Source: Karstenula rhodostoma CBS 690.94 | Lineage: Eukaryota; Ascomycota; Dothideomycetes; Pleosporales; Didymosphaeriaceae | Length of the DNA: 64,000 nt | Direction of reading: 5' to 3' | Assembly (NCBI GenBank): GCA_010093485.1 | Contig: MU001512.1 | Coordinates: 208,842-272,841, forward strand | Shown here: positions 21,673 to 32,800 of the stretch, piece by piece | How the letters are laid out: each line of letters starts with the position of its first letter | Numbering within the stretch: the first letter of the stretch is position 1 | The notes under the pieces: model-generated | The model's input: only the letters and a program-made list of their open reading frames with translations | What the model was told of the DNA's origin: nothing | The model's database searches: none | Program-made: the position numbers and the translations under genes

Positions 21673-23819
21673 ACGATACTTCGCAAGCTTCGACACCCTC
21701 AAATGTCCTTGCGGTTAGTATCAGCGTACCCTAGGTAGTTGGTCCACTGAAAAGTTGACCGTGATCGTGTTCATGGTCGGTTTTACGATGACGTATATAT
21801 CTGTCAGGACATATCGATCTCTTTCCAAAGAAACTTTTGATGACATTCGTTTGTGTCATCGTGAAGCTCCCCTCTTTTGACCATCTCCCTTGCCTTTGAG
21901 TTTGGCGACTAGAGCCGCGGGGTGCATGTTTCTCCATCTCATCATCTCCCGTATAGCACAGGCCAGGAGTAGCAAGTTTAGACACACTTCCTGCTGTTTA
22001 GCGACCTTCATGGTCCAGTCGGATATCGGACGGGAAGTCTATCCAGCAATCATCTTTGCACGTACCATTAGGCAGCGCTTTGTGGGAGATGATGTGATAT
22101 GATGATGACGTGATCATTGAGCTGCCGGAACTATGTTACGCGCGCGACACGTTACGTACGAGAAGAATTGTTCGAGAATGGAGAATTACACCGCAGATGT
22201 ACCAAACGTGGCAGGTGGTACCATTGGAGCATTTCGGAAGCCGTAGGATCGTACGTTGTGCTGTGCCACACTACCGCAGATCCGATTGAGGGATCATCAT
22301 AGCCCCACCCTGTTCTAAACCGAGAAGCTACGCCTCGAAGAAGCGGTAAGCTTCCTGTTACCGTGCCAGGATGTGCGAAAGCACGTCATGAAAGTGACTC
22401 AAGAGAAGAGACTCTCCTATTCCAATATTCAATCGCGCTGTTGTTCGATAGGCCATATTGGAACTGTAGAAACATAAGACTCAAGTAGCATACGACAGAC
22501 CATGCAGCATTAGCGTGCAGAACCAAGACAAGCGCCAAGGAATTAAACTTTTAACCGCCGCCACGACCGAGCGAATGTCTTAGAAAGAGAGGGCTGAGTC
22601 ATGAGATCTTGAGTGTTATCTGGAAGCTATAATACAAAATGGGATGCCGTAGGATGATATACCAAGACATTCCAATGTTGTGTGAGACTGCATTTTGACG
22701 CAAAAAACACTGCCTACTGCACTGGCTCATTATTGGCCGTTCGACCACATCCGAAAGAAACAAACCAAAACCTGCATTCCATATCACGTAAGTCTCCAAT
22801 CATACATGATTCCTTGCAGCGGAGTCCGATCCTACAGCTACCTTAGCTGTTATTGAATTTACTGTGGAGATATTGAAAAAGAGGATTTCATTCATCACTA
22901 GTCTATCAATCCGGCTAGTTGTGTGATACCACGTATCCCCAACTGACCTACGGTTGATATGAAGCTAGAATAACGCCCCAAGCTAGTAGAGATCGTTTAA
23001 TGGCTGGCAAACTTCTCGAGGTAGAACCCAGCGACATGGTTTTCCATCTGGATAACTGTTGGTGTTGCAGGGGGTGGACCTTTCATCTACCCTTTGTCTT
23101 CGCCCCCCGTCCTGATCCAGAGGTCCTTGCATACGAAGGCGAGCTAATCGGAGCTGAGCGCGGGTATTGCGCTTTTGCAGATTGATTGGCATCTAGAGTT
23201 TGCTCTTGCACCCAGAGCTTCGCATGATTCGACAGTAATTATTCCACCTCTATGGTGCTCTCCCCCTTTCTGGCTTGTTCGCACGTGACCCAGACAGCAC
23301 TTTGTCAGCACTGTGAAAATGGTACATTCTGATCTCCGTCTCTCCGATAACACCATTTCTCAAAGATTCACCTCATCTCCAAAGATACGCTGCCTAATGT
23401 TACGCGCATAGAGGCGGGAAGGATGATCGCTATGGTGGTGTTCAGTGTGGTCTCTACCAACACGGGAGCGCGTAGACCTAGTTAGGCTTCATAATTATTT
23501 CGAATGCTATCGTATCGTATCGTATCTGTGCTAGTTCAATGCTGTCGCACTGACATCGCGTTCGGTGGGGATATGACTTGGTGAGCGACCCAAATTCTAG
23601 CGTGGAGTAGCGCGGTGCTTATTTTCACAACAGGACTACAGTCCACTCCACATTTGAGATAGTCTAAGATATCCTTTTCCATCCCCTTTCGGTCCTCCTC
23701 TAAATAGGCCTAGTTGATATAACCATGTCTTTGCGTGCATGCAGCTTCCGAAGTGACTAGCCAGAGGGCAAATAGGCAACATCCGCAAAACGAGCTGACG
23801 AGATGGCGATCCACGGAAG
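21673..23819. other. Gene-poor stretch with one unexplained open segment
   Basis: This 2.1-kb stretch shows no recognised gene. A 63-codon open segment without an ATG (22,098-22,289, plus; YDDDVIIELPEL... to a TGA) has protein-like composition and might be a gene fragment. A short ATCGT microsatellite lies at 23,509-23,526. Other frames look like chance. Confidence 0.45.
23509..23526. repeat. ATCGT microsatellite
   Basis: The pentamer ATCGT repeats 3.6 times in tandem in a gene-poor stretch. Confidence 0.8.
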
Positions 23820-24357
23820 CACTACTCTTCGGATGAGGGAACCAAAGTCAGATGGTGCCTTATGGGTCTCGTACATCGACCCTCTTCATCCTTCAGCTCA
23901 TCGTTGAAGGGGACGTAGCCCTTCTTCGGTTCGAAATCGAGGCGGTGGCTGGACCTCACGAACTCGAAAAAGTGATCGACCAAGACTGACGCAGGCCGTT
24001 TCGGGTGCAGCGCCAATCAAACAGCACTATGTAGTCGCAAGCGCTAGGATGCTCAGTACAAATCCCGGTGCGGGAATGGACGTAAATTCACACGTCTTTT
24101 CCCACGAGGGGAATCAGGCCTAGCGAGAATATGTTCGCCATGTCCCACATGTGTCCACGGTCGAAGTTGTTAACGCCATCGCAAACCACGACGACGTTTC
24201 CCTCGTATTTTCGCTGTCGGTGGTATGGACCGTAACGCCGTTGGTGTGCCCATCAATCTTATCACCCACTGGTTGACCTTGAACAAAGACTTATCGGATA
24301 TGTTGTCCGAAAGACCCTTGAATACGTGCTTTCTCTCTAACACCACGAAATCATAAG
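23820..24357 (-). pseudogene. Decayed PaxM-type FAD-dependent monooxygenase
   Basis: On the minus strand, fragments in shifting frames match one FAD-monooxygenase: YDFVVLERK (near 24,357), then LSDNISDKSLFKVNQWVI. A frameshift near 24,256 leads to IDGHTNGVTVHTTDSE, another near 24,205 to VVVVCDGVN followed by MWDMANIFSLGLIP, and a TGA stops that frame after GKDV. In the intact family these correspond to the second beta strand, the VxxI...DGVTVH segment, the (G)ADGVHS FAD-binding strand and MWRLADE...GLIP. More diverged sequence with protein-like content (EPKKGYVPFNDELKDEEG) continues to about 23,820. The GxGxxG N-terminus is not recognisable. Such enzymes epoxidise or oxidise terpenoid intermediates. 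The relic lies between a UstYa-like gene and a short-chain dehydrogenase, consistent with a lost biosynthetic function. Confidence 0.75.
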
Positions 24358-24757
24358 CGTTTGTTTCGATGACTGGAACATGTCCCTATGCTACGTTGTT
24401 GAGCTTCCGCTCCCAAGTGCTGCTCAGGCGACCCGGGTTTCGCTTGCTGCGCCGTCGGATTTAAACACCTCGCTTCTGCAGTTGTTGCGGTAGCTGCTGC
24501 TATTCGCGCTCTGCTCGGTAAGCTTCCGCTAAGTGGAACTCCACCGTACTGGTGGCAGTCCGTCTTGGTCTGCAGGCTGTTAAACTTTATGTCCGGCGAA
24601 CGAGCAGCTCACCGATGAATCAACACAAGCAGCAACTATGAGATTTAAGACAGAGGAGTTACCCCGTTTGAACAGCGTGGGATATCTTCTCTAATTCAGC
24701 TCCATTCTGACATCTCGAAAACCGACTTCTTCGCGTCTTATTCCACAAACTCACAAC
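24358..24757. other. Intergenic, upstream of the SDR gene
   Basis: These 400 bp hold no recognised gene. The right part is the short-chain dehydrogenase promoter and leader. Part of the left may be unrecognisable N-terminal sequence of the decayed monooxygenase. Confidence 0.5.
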
Positions 24758-25654
24758 ATGCCGGTATTTCTCATCACGGGCGCCTCGTCTGGCTTTGGTG
24801 CTCAGGTCGCCAAACAGGCCCTGCAGGCCGGCCACAAGGTCATCGCTGCCTCCCGCGATGCCGGCAAGCTCTCCGAGCTCAAGGACCTCGGCGCGCACAC
24901 GCTCAGCCTCGACATCAACGCCTCTGAGGCCGACATCCAGAAAGCCATCAAGGAGGCTGCCGCCGTCTACGGCACCATCGACATTCTCATTAACAATGCT
25001 GGCTACATCTGGGAGGGCGCCCTAGAGGAAGCTTCGTAAGTAACCACCGCGCTAGCATCGCTGTAAGTGTAGGACGCATCTGACTCGCGCAGTGCCGAGG
25101 AGATCCAGGCGACTTTCCACACCAACGTCTTCGCACAAGTCGCCGTCACGAAGGCTGTCCTGCCCATCCTACGCGGCCAGAAGAGCGGCACCATCGCCTT
25201 CATGGGCAGCATTGCGGGCTGGGAGGGCGGCATAGCCTGCGGGCTGTACTGTGGCGTGAAGTTCGCCATAGCCGGCATCGCGCAGTCGCTGCGCGAAGAA
25301 GTCGCGTCCTTCGGCATCAAAGTCACCGTTGTCGAGCCCGGCTACTTTCGCACGAACTTCCTCGCCGGCGGCCACAAGGTCGTCGCGAAAAACCCCATCG
25401 CCGACTACGAGCCCGTGCTTGCGCCGCTGAAGGCCGCGTTCGCCGCGTTCGACGGCAACCAACCCGGCGACCCCATCAAGGGAGCGACACTCATTGTCGA
25501 GGCGCTGACTGGCACGGGCAGGGCGCAGGGCCGAGAGCTTCCCAGGAGGTTGTTGATTGGGCCGGACGCGGTGGGCTTTGTGACGGGGGTTATTGAGAAG
25601 GAGACGAAGAGCGTCGAGGCGTGGAAGGACCTCTCTGTTACTACCAACCTATAA
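24758..25654 (+). CDS. Short-chain dehydrogenase/reductase (classical SDR)
   Basis: Exons 24758-25035 and 25093-25654 join in frame to 279 residues, standard for a classical SDR; the intron is 57 bp. The Rossmann cofactor motif TGASSGFG (residues 7-14) follows a short strand. NNAG is at 79-82, and the catalytic triad appears as S132, Y145 and K149 (GSIAGW, YCGVK). The ASRD sequence after the second strand with Arg suggests NADP(H) preference. EPGYFRTNF follows, as in SDRs of the retinol-dehydrogenase-like type. Substrate unknown. GC content is high and codon use looks housekeeping-like, in contrast to the decayed DNA on both sides. No operon-like linkage exists in fungi, but position beside the monooxygenase relic is suggestive only. 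Confidence 0.9.
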
Positions 25655-25847
25655 TCTGCTCCGTCTTTCCTTAGCTTGCTCGTTCTAACGAGGGGAATCA
25701 AGCGATCAATTGGCTTAGGTGGTGTGAGGTGTTAGGGTGGATCTGTAGGGGAAGCAGCTTCCAGGGCAAGGTTATTAATAGAACACAATGTGATGTCAAT
25801 ACAATTACGAGCATTCATTTTTCATCGGCCCAACTACTGTCGGTCAA

Positions 25848-26623
25848 GTGGATGGAAATTCACAGGTTGTTATGATCACAGATGCTGAGCTGGCGGAGAT
25901 TGAGGAGACGCTGAAGAAGCTACCGGTTAGCGGAGTACAAAAGGTTTCCCAAACCGATTTCTCCAACGCTGAATCACTTTTGACACCTTTTACGACAGCT
26001 ATCGACGGTGTTACCATAACGAATTTCCAGCCTGGAGAGTCTGCTCCCATCCCCAGGGACGTAGAACCGCAGAAACTGCTGCAATTTAGGTCACAAAATC
26101 CCTCAGCGATGTCCCCTACGTGGTTTTCAGGAACGATGCAGGAGCATAAATCGTCGTCAACATGCTGAATATCCCCACCGAACGTGTGATCGTTACGACT
26201 AATGGTCTGCCAACCAACGTTTTGATGTCCTGGCTAACACTATAACTACTAGATCCTTCGAAATCGGCAGCTCTGTGGGTGCCTCCATCATCGACTCCAT
26301 CAAGAAGGCCGAGTACCCTGCTGTTGCACAAGAAAGACCACACCAACAATTAATTCATCACGAAGATCTCGCGCTTCTTACTCGTCGACCTCGCTGGCTT
26401 CGAGGACAACCACTCCGTGGCTAGCTATAGTCTCGACAGTATCATTGGTGCGGGGTTACGCACCTGCATCTCTAAGGAATACAGCTACGATATGTCCATA
26501 CAGCAGTTATTAGCGCCCTATTTGACTATTCCGGCGCTCGCGGAAACGAACTGTGGGGTGCACGACATTGGAGGTGGAACCCAGGCCGCTGCTGCTCTTT
26601 GGGTAGCTCTGCTCGAGACTTGA
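25848..26623 (+). pseudogene. Possible decayed or mis-spliced gene of unknown family
   Basis: Consecutive plus-strand frames have protein-like composition but do not join without frame changes. The first runs 25848-26168 (ITDAELAEIEETLKKLPVSG, then FTTAIDGVTITNFQPGESAPIP). Then IVVNMLNIPTERVIVTTNG follows in another frame, FEIGSSVGASIIDSIKKAEY in a third after a possible TAG acceptor at ~26,254, and LLVDLAGFEDNHSVASYSLD runs to a stop at 26,623 in a fourth. I do not recognise the family. It may be a spliced gene whose introns I could not resolve, or a pseudogene. The start at 25848 is not an ATG. Confidence 0.35.
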
Positions 26624-26840
26624 TCTCATGTTACGTGTTCTCTTCAAGGGGAGTAGAAGAGCACCGTAGGAGACGAGTTCTATTATTCTACTGTATTGTA
26701 TCTTCTATCCAGTATCTAGACGGAGTAATAGGCCGGCATAGACTCCCATATCTTCACAATCCTATCACTTAAATCGCGTTCACCGAGCCTTTCTTATCCC
26801 AAATGCATGCTACAGAACCCGCATCACCTGAATACATCTG

Positions 26841-27285
26841 TTAAAGCTTCGCCAGCGGCTTCCAAATTGAAAAGCTCGCCGCGGTAACGACCTCATCCAC
26901 GTCCTTCCGAAAATCCAACACTGGCTGGCTCTTGACCTATGTATACGTGCCCTTTCCCACCACCACATCCTTCACTCCTTCAGTCTAGTGGTGCACGACA
27001 ACAGCAATCGTGTAGCCGATACACAGCTCGCGGTCGTTGTATGGTTTTGCAATGGGAACGCTGATTCCACCGAATAGTGGCATTTGAGCTTCACGAGGAA
27101 CGCGATGTTGTCTAGATATTGGTGGATCAGTATGGAGGTAGCAATCCAGTGTGGTGACATGCAGATACTTACTTGAAAGAGCTTAAACGTTGCCAACGTA
27201 TAGGGAGTTGAAGGCCTTGATCTTGTGGTAGACATGTCGAGTGACTGAGTCGACGAGGTAGAGACTCGATATATTGGTTAGAGAA
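26841..27285 (-). pseudogene. Small orphan-family gene, copy A (decayed)
   Basis: Minus strand. Exon-1 remnant reads RHVYHKIKAFNSLYVGNV, then TAA, then ALS and a phase-1 GTAAGT donor at 27,172. The intron is 27,172-27,112 (61 bp). Exon 2 opens with NNIAFLVK, needs a frameshift to give GGISVPIAKPY and IGYTIAVVVHH, and then meets a TAG, KDVVVGKGTYT, a second TAG and a final stop at 26,841. Alignment with copy B is clear at NN(V/I)A(Y/F)LV(R/K), VPI and Y.IAV(V/I)VH, with the same intron position and phase. All three internal stops are one C-to-T change from CAA or CAG, as RIP would produce. No start ATG survives. Confidence 0.7.
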
Positions 27286-27619
27286 GAAGAGACCTAATGT
27301 TTGGAGTTTTGGAGATGCGGATATATAAAGTACATCACTGAAATGATAACGAGGTGAATATATGTCAAGAATACTTGACAGTAGTATGGCGTAGGCTTTG
27401 TTTCCGAGACATTGTGGATGTCTTGGGCCAATCACAAACAATTTTCGACAGGAGTAGCTTGGTGAAATTTGTCTCTGTATTGATAACTCTCCGGAAGACT
27501 GGACCGTGCCCACGCGTATATCCTCGGTCATGGGTCATTGTACGACCCTACCTATGTCGGCATCGTGAACCAACGCTCCTTTTCCATAGTTACACCACCA
27601 ATATCCCATGAAAGTGGCG

Positions 27620-28095
27620 CTATCGATAGACTGAGAGCGGGACGGCAGGTAGTTTCGCCGCTATGACCGCCTCCACCTGTGTCCGGAACGCTTCGATGCT
27701 GCGAGTCCCAAGGATCACCTTACTAACTACAGGGCCATTGTGGCGTAACTCCGCGCCAACGACAACGTGGTCGTTTCCCCTGTCCCCATAAAGATTGTGC
27801 ACGATGACCGCGATCTTGTAGCCGTTGATTTCGTTGTTTTCGTGATCACGGTAACTGATGATGGGAACACTGACGTTCCGGGGGTCGACATCGCCTCCGC
27901 GGGATTCACGTACGAGATATGCGACGTTGTCTGTATAATAGATTAGTCGATTGCAAGAACAAACGGTCGGTGGACGGTTCTAAGGTTGAACTTACTTGCA
28001 AGAATGAACATGGCGCTAGGCGTGCTGGAATCGATCTGGTTGAGCAGTTGTAAGACGTGCTGAGCGAGCGGGTCGACATGCGCGACTTGAGACAT
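27620..28095 (-). CDS. Small orphan-family protein, copy B (intact)
   Basis: Exons 28095-27996 and 27930-27620 (leftward) join in frame to 136 residues. The 65-bp intron has a GTAAGT donor and CAG acceptor and interrupts the first Asn codon of NNVAYLVR in phase 1. The N-terminus is a probable helix (DPLAQHVLQLLNQI). The core VSVPII...YRDHENNEINGYKIAVIVHN looks like two or three beta strands, and a C-terminal helix (SIEAFRTQVEAVIAAKL) follows. No signal peptide, membrane segment, Cys pattern or known catalytic motif is seen, so a small cytosolic alpha/beta protein is likely. I do not recognise the family. It faces copy C head to head across 287 bp, so the two may share a promoter. Conservation against copies A, C and D supports it as a real gene. 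Confidence 0.7.
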
Positions 28096-28382
28096 TTCGA
28101 TGGAAGTTGTTTACGTCTTGCGTGTGCCTGGATAAACTTATCTAAGTTGGGTGTGCTTTGATTGTTAACTCTGGATGTGGATATTTGCGGTGCGACGGTC
28201 AAACGACTCTGCGCCTTCACCTGAGAAAGCAAGACAGCCAGGTGTCCGAGACCAGCGCGTTTGCTCCTTCTATTGGCGGCCCGGACTAGCTAATCTTGAG
28301 CGCGCACTTTCCATTGATATTCCTGCGCCTGTCGTCTGCGTTGAACCTCCAGGTCGCTACTTCTACTCACCGCACGAACACT
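28096..28382. promoter_or_regulatory. Shared upstream region of orphan-family copies B and C
   Basis: The 287 bp between the two divergent ATGs must contain both promoters. No specific binding site is claimed. Confidence 0.5.
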
Positions 28383-28827
28383 ATGTCGGGCGCTGTACCT
28401 AAAGCTCTGTGTCCGCTTGCGCAGCACGTGTACAACCTCTTACTTCCGAATGAGGATATGAGTCCGAGTTACCCAATAAACAACAACAGGGTCAGGAAGC
28501 TCGAGACTTTGTCCAGTATTGTCTACTCCAGGAGAGCCATAGATTATCAGCCTCGACTAACGTACACCAGACAACATCCAGTTCCTCGTCCGTGTCCACG
28601 CTGGGCACGAAGTCCCACTTGGTGACGTCTCAATCCCAGTCATCATTACCCCCGAGGGCGACTATCGCATCGCTGTCGTTGTGCACATCGGCGACGGAAA
28701 AAATGTCAAGATCGGTTCGTGTGACCCGAAAGTCTCCCTGCGAGGGTACTTGCCGAACGAAATCCGCGAGAATGTAGTACGTCACCGGGTGAATCAAAGT
28801 CTGGATAAATGCCCGAGCGCGAAGTAG
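28383..28827 (+). CDS. Small orphan-family protein, copy C (probably intact)
   Basis: Exons 28383-28461 and 28571-28827 join in frame to 111 residues. The 109-bp intron lies at the same place and phase as in copy B, giving NNIQFLVR across the junction. Its donor is GTCCGA, non-standard but like the GTCCGT donor needed in the UstYa-like gene. The N-terminus (CPLAQHVYNLLLPN) matches DPLAQHVLQLLNQ of copy B. The core VSIPVIITPEGDYRIAVVVHIGDG is more compact than in B, and the end (PNEIRENVVRHRVNQSL) again looks helical. No signal or membrane segment. Function unknown. If the GTCCGA donor is not used, the gene would be broken at 28,570, so the gene model is less sure than for B. Confidence 0.6.
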
Positions 28828-29305
28828 ACGTTTGGTATAACGTGCATGGAATTATGGAAATACACACTGCAACTACCCCTACGGCCGTTGGGAGGGTGGC
28901 TATATCATGAAACTCATGTAGCTTGCAATTCAAAGAAATTCTCATCAACTCTCAGTTTGGTTGTGGATTCGAGATAGCTAGTGTCATTTCACAGCCCAAA
29001 CCCTCTAGCGGCTTGATTCCTCGATAGTTGCGAAGAACATCTACCACCGTGATGCAGATGGCACATGTTGCTTCCGTTACACATTATGCTGTTGCTGGAA
29101 GAGTCGGGCCGTTTCCGTTCCCCACTTCCACATCTCACGAAACATACTCGAATAAACCTCCATGCAAATGGTACCTGTCAGCTGCACCCTCGCTCTCTCT
29201 CCACAAACACTTAGCAGAGTCGGCGTTCAAATATTCAACCACTTGTTCGCTGTTACTCCCTCTACTCAACTCGCACACGCTTCCCCAACAACCACCCCAC
29301 CAAAC
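28828..29305. other. Intergenic between orphan-family copies C and D
   Basis: These 478 bp hold no recognised gene. The plus strand toward copy D is pyrimidine-rich, as in a leader. Confidence 0.5.
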
Positions 29306-29842
29306 ATGTCAGCCACACAACTGCGCCCCGTCGCCAAGCACATCTACAAAGTCCTCTGCTCAACGAAAAAGAAGGCCAAAATTCAATGACAGAGGGCAGA
29401 ACCATAATGCTCCAAGCGCTCGCGAACAACATCCACTCCCTCGTTCGCATGGGCGCCGGCCCTATAACCACATGTGATCATTTTGGTTCCATACTTCGTT
29501 CAAACCGTGGTTGGGGCTGCTTTGGAAAAGGTCAGTGTTGTATTCCACGAAGGCGATGGGAGCTGCAAAGTAATTGCGGTCGCGATTCGAAAGGTTGGCG
29601 AAAGCAAGGTGTCAATCAACCAGGTCCCCATGCAGAACGTGGGTGCGGCGATTAGCAGCAGTTGTATTCGTCGCCTCAGGCAAATCATTAGGGGATGGCG
29701 TGGTATTCCTGGATGGAGACGAATGATGTCTTCGAAATATATGATCGTATTCGCTTGGAACATTGACGGAATGCGACACTTTCACCGTTTAGAGATTGCT
29801 CGATGGAAGACTTATATAAAAAATGTGAGTAGCGTATATTAG
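29306..29842 (+). pseudogene. Small orphan-family gene, copy D (frameshifted, lacks the family intron)
   Basis: From ATG 29306 the frame encodes MSATQLRPVAKHIYKVLC, matching the N-terminal helix of copies B and C, and stops at TGA 29,387-29,389. The next block, ALANNIHSLVRMGAG, is in another frame (open from ATG 29386), and the core KVSVVFHEGDGSCKVIAVAI is in a third (open from 29474 to 29842). At NNIHSLVR there is no intron where copies A, B and C have one. The third frame carries an unusually long tail (RRMMSSKYMIVFAWNIDGM) not seen in the others. Two indels, or unrecognised introns, separate the blocks. It is most likely a decayed copy. Confidence 0.55.
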
Positions 29843-32800
29843 ATAGAGATCTCTACATTATATCTGTTTGTTGCTGTCTTCCATATCGTGTTGCATCACT
29901 CTAAAGAGTTTAACATACTTCCAGATGGACCTCAAACGTGACACTTTGCGCGCTTTTGCAAGCCGTTCCAAATGAAACTAAACCGTTAACTCTTATCATA
30001 CTTTCACAAGTTTTGGCGAGATGCACTACAGTCACTTATTGGGGTGGCAAAGAACAGGTATTTCAGACAGCCAGAATTTCCATTCGTGCAACGGACCTTT
30101 GCCCGCGTAAAGGCTGGGCATGTGGGGATCCCGGGGTCGAGGAATACAATAGGGAGGCGCTCATGGGTGCCCGTTGGGAGGGCGCCCGCGAGGAGTGAGT
30201 GTTGGGCACACATGTCTCCCACACCAAGTGAAATCACCAATTACATACGATCGAAGATCTCGCCATTCACGAGGGGTTTTTCAATATACTGTAGTAATAG
30301 ACTCTATATCGCTAAACCCCTGATTTTAAGAGTGACCTATTGTAAATAACCGCTATAACCACTGGGAGTACTTTTTAACCACATTAGGGCAAAGCCTAGA
30401 GAAATAAGTAACATAACAACACCTCACAACATAGCTGTACATTGTCTCTTAGGCGCCCGACCACAGGTACATCCCCCCGACGCCGCCGTACCTACACGCA
30501 AACCCTCCGACAGCGCCACTGGATGCTCCGAATACGACGCACTCAGGAACCTCTCCATAGGCGACATCTCGTTTTTAGAAGTGTGGTGGATGTTGAGATC
30601 TATGATGGGTATGTGGTACGGACATGCGGGCTTTCTCCTTGTCTGCGATACTTGGACTAGGAGGCGGTATCAGTCGGCGGCTTGCCTGGACATGACGATA
30701 TACTGCTCACTGGAGTAGGGAATGTCCTTTTGTGCAGCGACTGGTGTTGCGGATGACTTTTGTTGTTGGACTGCTGTCCTGCCCGCCCGTTTGTCGGTGC
30801 TTTGTGGGGGCCTGGGGATCTGTTAGCGCTGGTCTAAGCGGTGGATGCACTCCGCTGCAGGTACGCGTGGTTGCAGAGTAGGAAACTTACTGAGCGTCTT
30901 CAACGCCGACATGATGTGATGTAAGATTCCGCAATGCCATTGGGTCACACAGGTTTGTTGAAGGCTGGTTGGGGTGTAGAGAGTCGGAGTGAGTGGAGTC
31001 CTGTCGCACATGACGGCGTGCTAGCCATATATACCTCACTGATACGGCCTTCAACAGCGTGGAGGACTATGACAAACGCATCCCCGTGCTCCAGAGCGAG
31101 AAGCTAATGCGGCTTTCTATTGACCCGGTCGGGCTGAAACGTGATAGGAGACAAAAGCGGCAGGTACTGGCTATGAGGAGCGTATCAGCACGTGTAGAAA
31201 CCCTTCAGAGGCGTCAGGCGCAAGAATTCCGGTAAGATGTAAGTCGAAACACGATCTGCATAGCCGGCTCGTAGGTGCGTCTGTGCATTGCCTCTTCTCC
31301 CGAGCGTTGACAACACACCGGCGCGAATGCTTGTTGGAGGTAATACTGGCCGATGGTAGGTCCAGTGTGCGCTTGGATTGGTCGACCTGGCGGCTGGAGA
31401 CGGTGGGAGTGCGGAAGATTGCTGAGGAAGGCTCGGTAGGCGACCCGTGGACCTGAGCCACTGCCGCACCGCTGGAGCGGGTGGGGGTGTGGTCTGATAG
31501 CCCATGCGAGGGTCACATCCATGGCTTCGCATAGCGCATGTGGTGCGCGAGTATGATAGGCCGATCCTCGTCGCTGGCGCCGACGCCGACAGACCGGGTC
31601 GAGGCTCCACTCAAGTCGTCTCCCTTGCTTTGGGGCCGAGCTAGTCAAAGACGGGGAGACCGTGCGTCGACGGGAGAGTGGGCCCAGGGCTTGTATTCAT
31701 GGCGTAAACGTCAGGGCAGACTTTGTCTTGTGCTGACACGGCCGACGGCCGCAAAGATACCACGTTTTTGCGGGGGTCAGCGTACAACTAAGGGTACCCA
31801 GTCTACATCCAGAAGGCCATCATAGGAAGGCAATATCCTGGGTTCCTTTCCAATATAGGAACTCCATAGGTTGTCTTTCCAGAGTACACACAGCCGCATT
31901 CTTGCGGTGTGGGATGCGAGTGACGTATGCACTGTGGCCGGATGACCACCGGAAGAATAGGCTAAGTAAACACAGCACGCAGCTGCCCCTTGATGCCAAG
32001 TGTTGATGCCTGAGGGCATGCAGCAGGCGATGATGGGCGTGACCGTTGTGATACTGCATTCAGCAGATCACGACGACGCCACCAAAGGTCTGTTACGCGG
32101 GAAAAACAAATGCAGCCCAGTGTGCTAGTCGCGATGTGGAAGAAGGCAACGAGGCGCTCGCTGTCCTGGTCATTTCGGGTATAGCATCACGAGCAGATGA
32201 CCGCCCACCACACGTTATAACGGCCTGTCAAAACCGTTGAGCGCTGCCAAGGGTAACGCGAAATCCTGTGGCGTCAATGGTAAGGGGTCGCGATCGCGGG
32301 ATCTCATTGCGCTCTATCAGTACTGACTCGCCGTCGGCCTATGCTCCGGGGCATGTGCACCGTTTACCAGCAGCTGAGCGCGGGGCCGTCGTCGCCGTTG
32401 TGGGCTGACACGGCCAGATCTCGTTGCCGTCTCGCCGGCCCGCAGGTGGAGGAATGTCGAAGTGGCGCCCGAAAGACGGAACAAGACCTCAATCGTTTGC
32501 AAGAATATCGCAGGTTTGTTGACCCGAGTTTTGATCAAAGAGCACGCAGATGCCAGATCAGCGGTAGCTTGCATCATCGCGTGGTATCCCATGGAAAGCT
32601 TGTGGGCCAAGGGTACCTAAGGTGCACAGCATGGAGCGATTCCAGGAACAGTGCGCTGGGCTGAGCCGCGGGAACGGAAGACGAGAAGGGTGTGTCGCGG
32701 TGCCGCGCTTTAGCCGGGCCCTGGCAGCCGTATTGAGTTGCACCATTCGTGGCCTTCATCTAGACAACATTTTTAGCAGGCGAATCTTAAGTGGCCCGCG

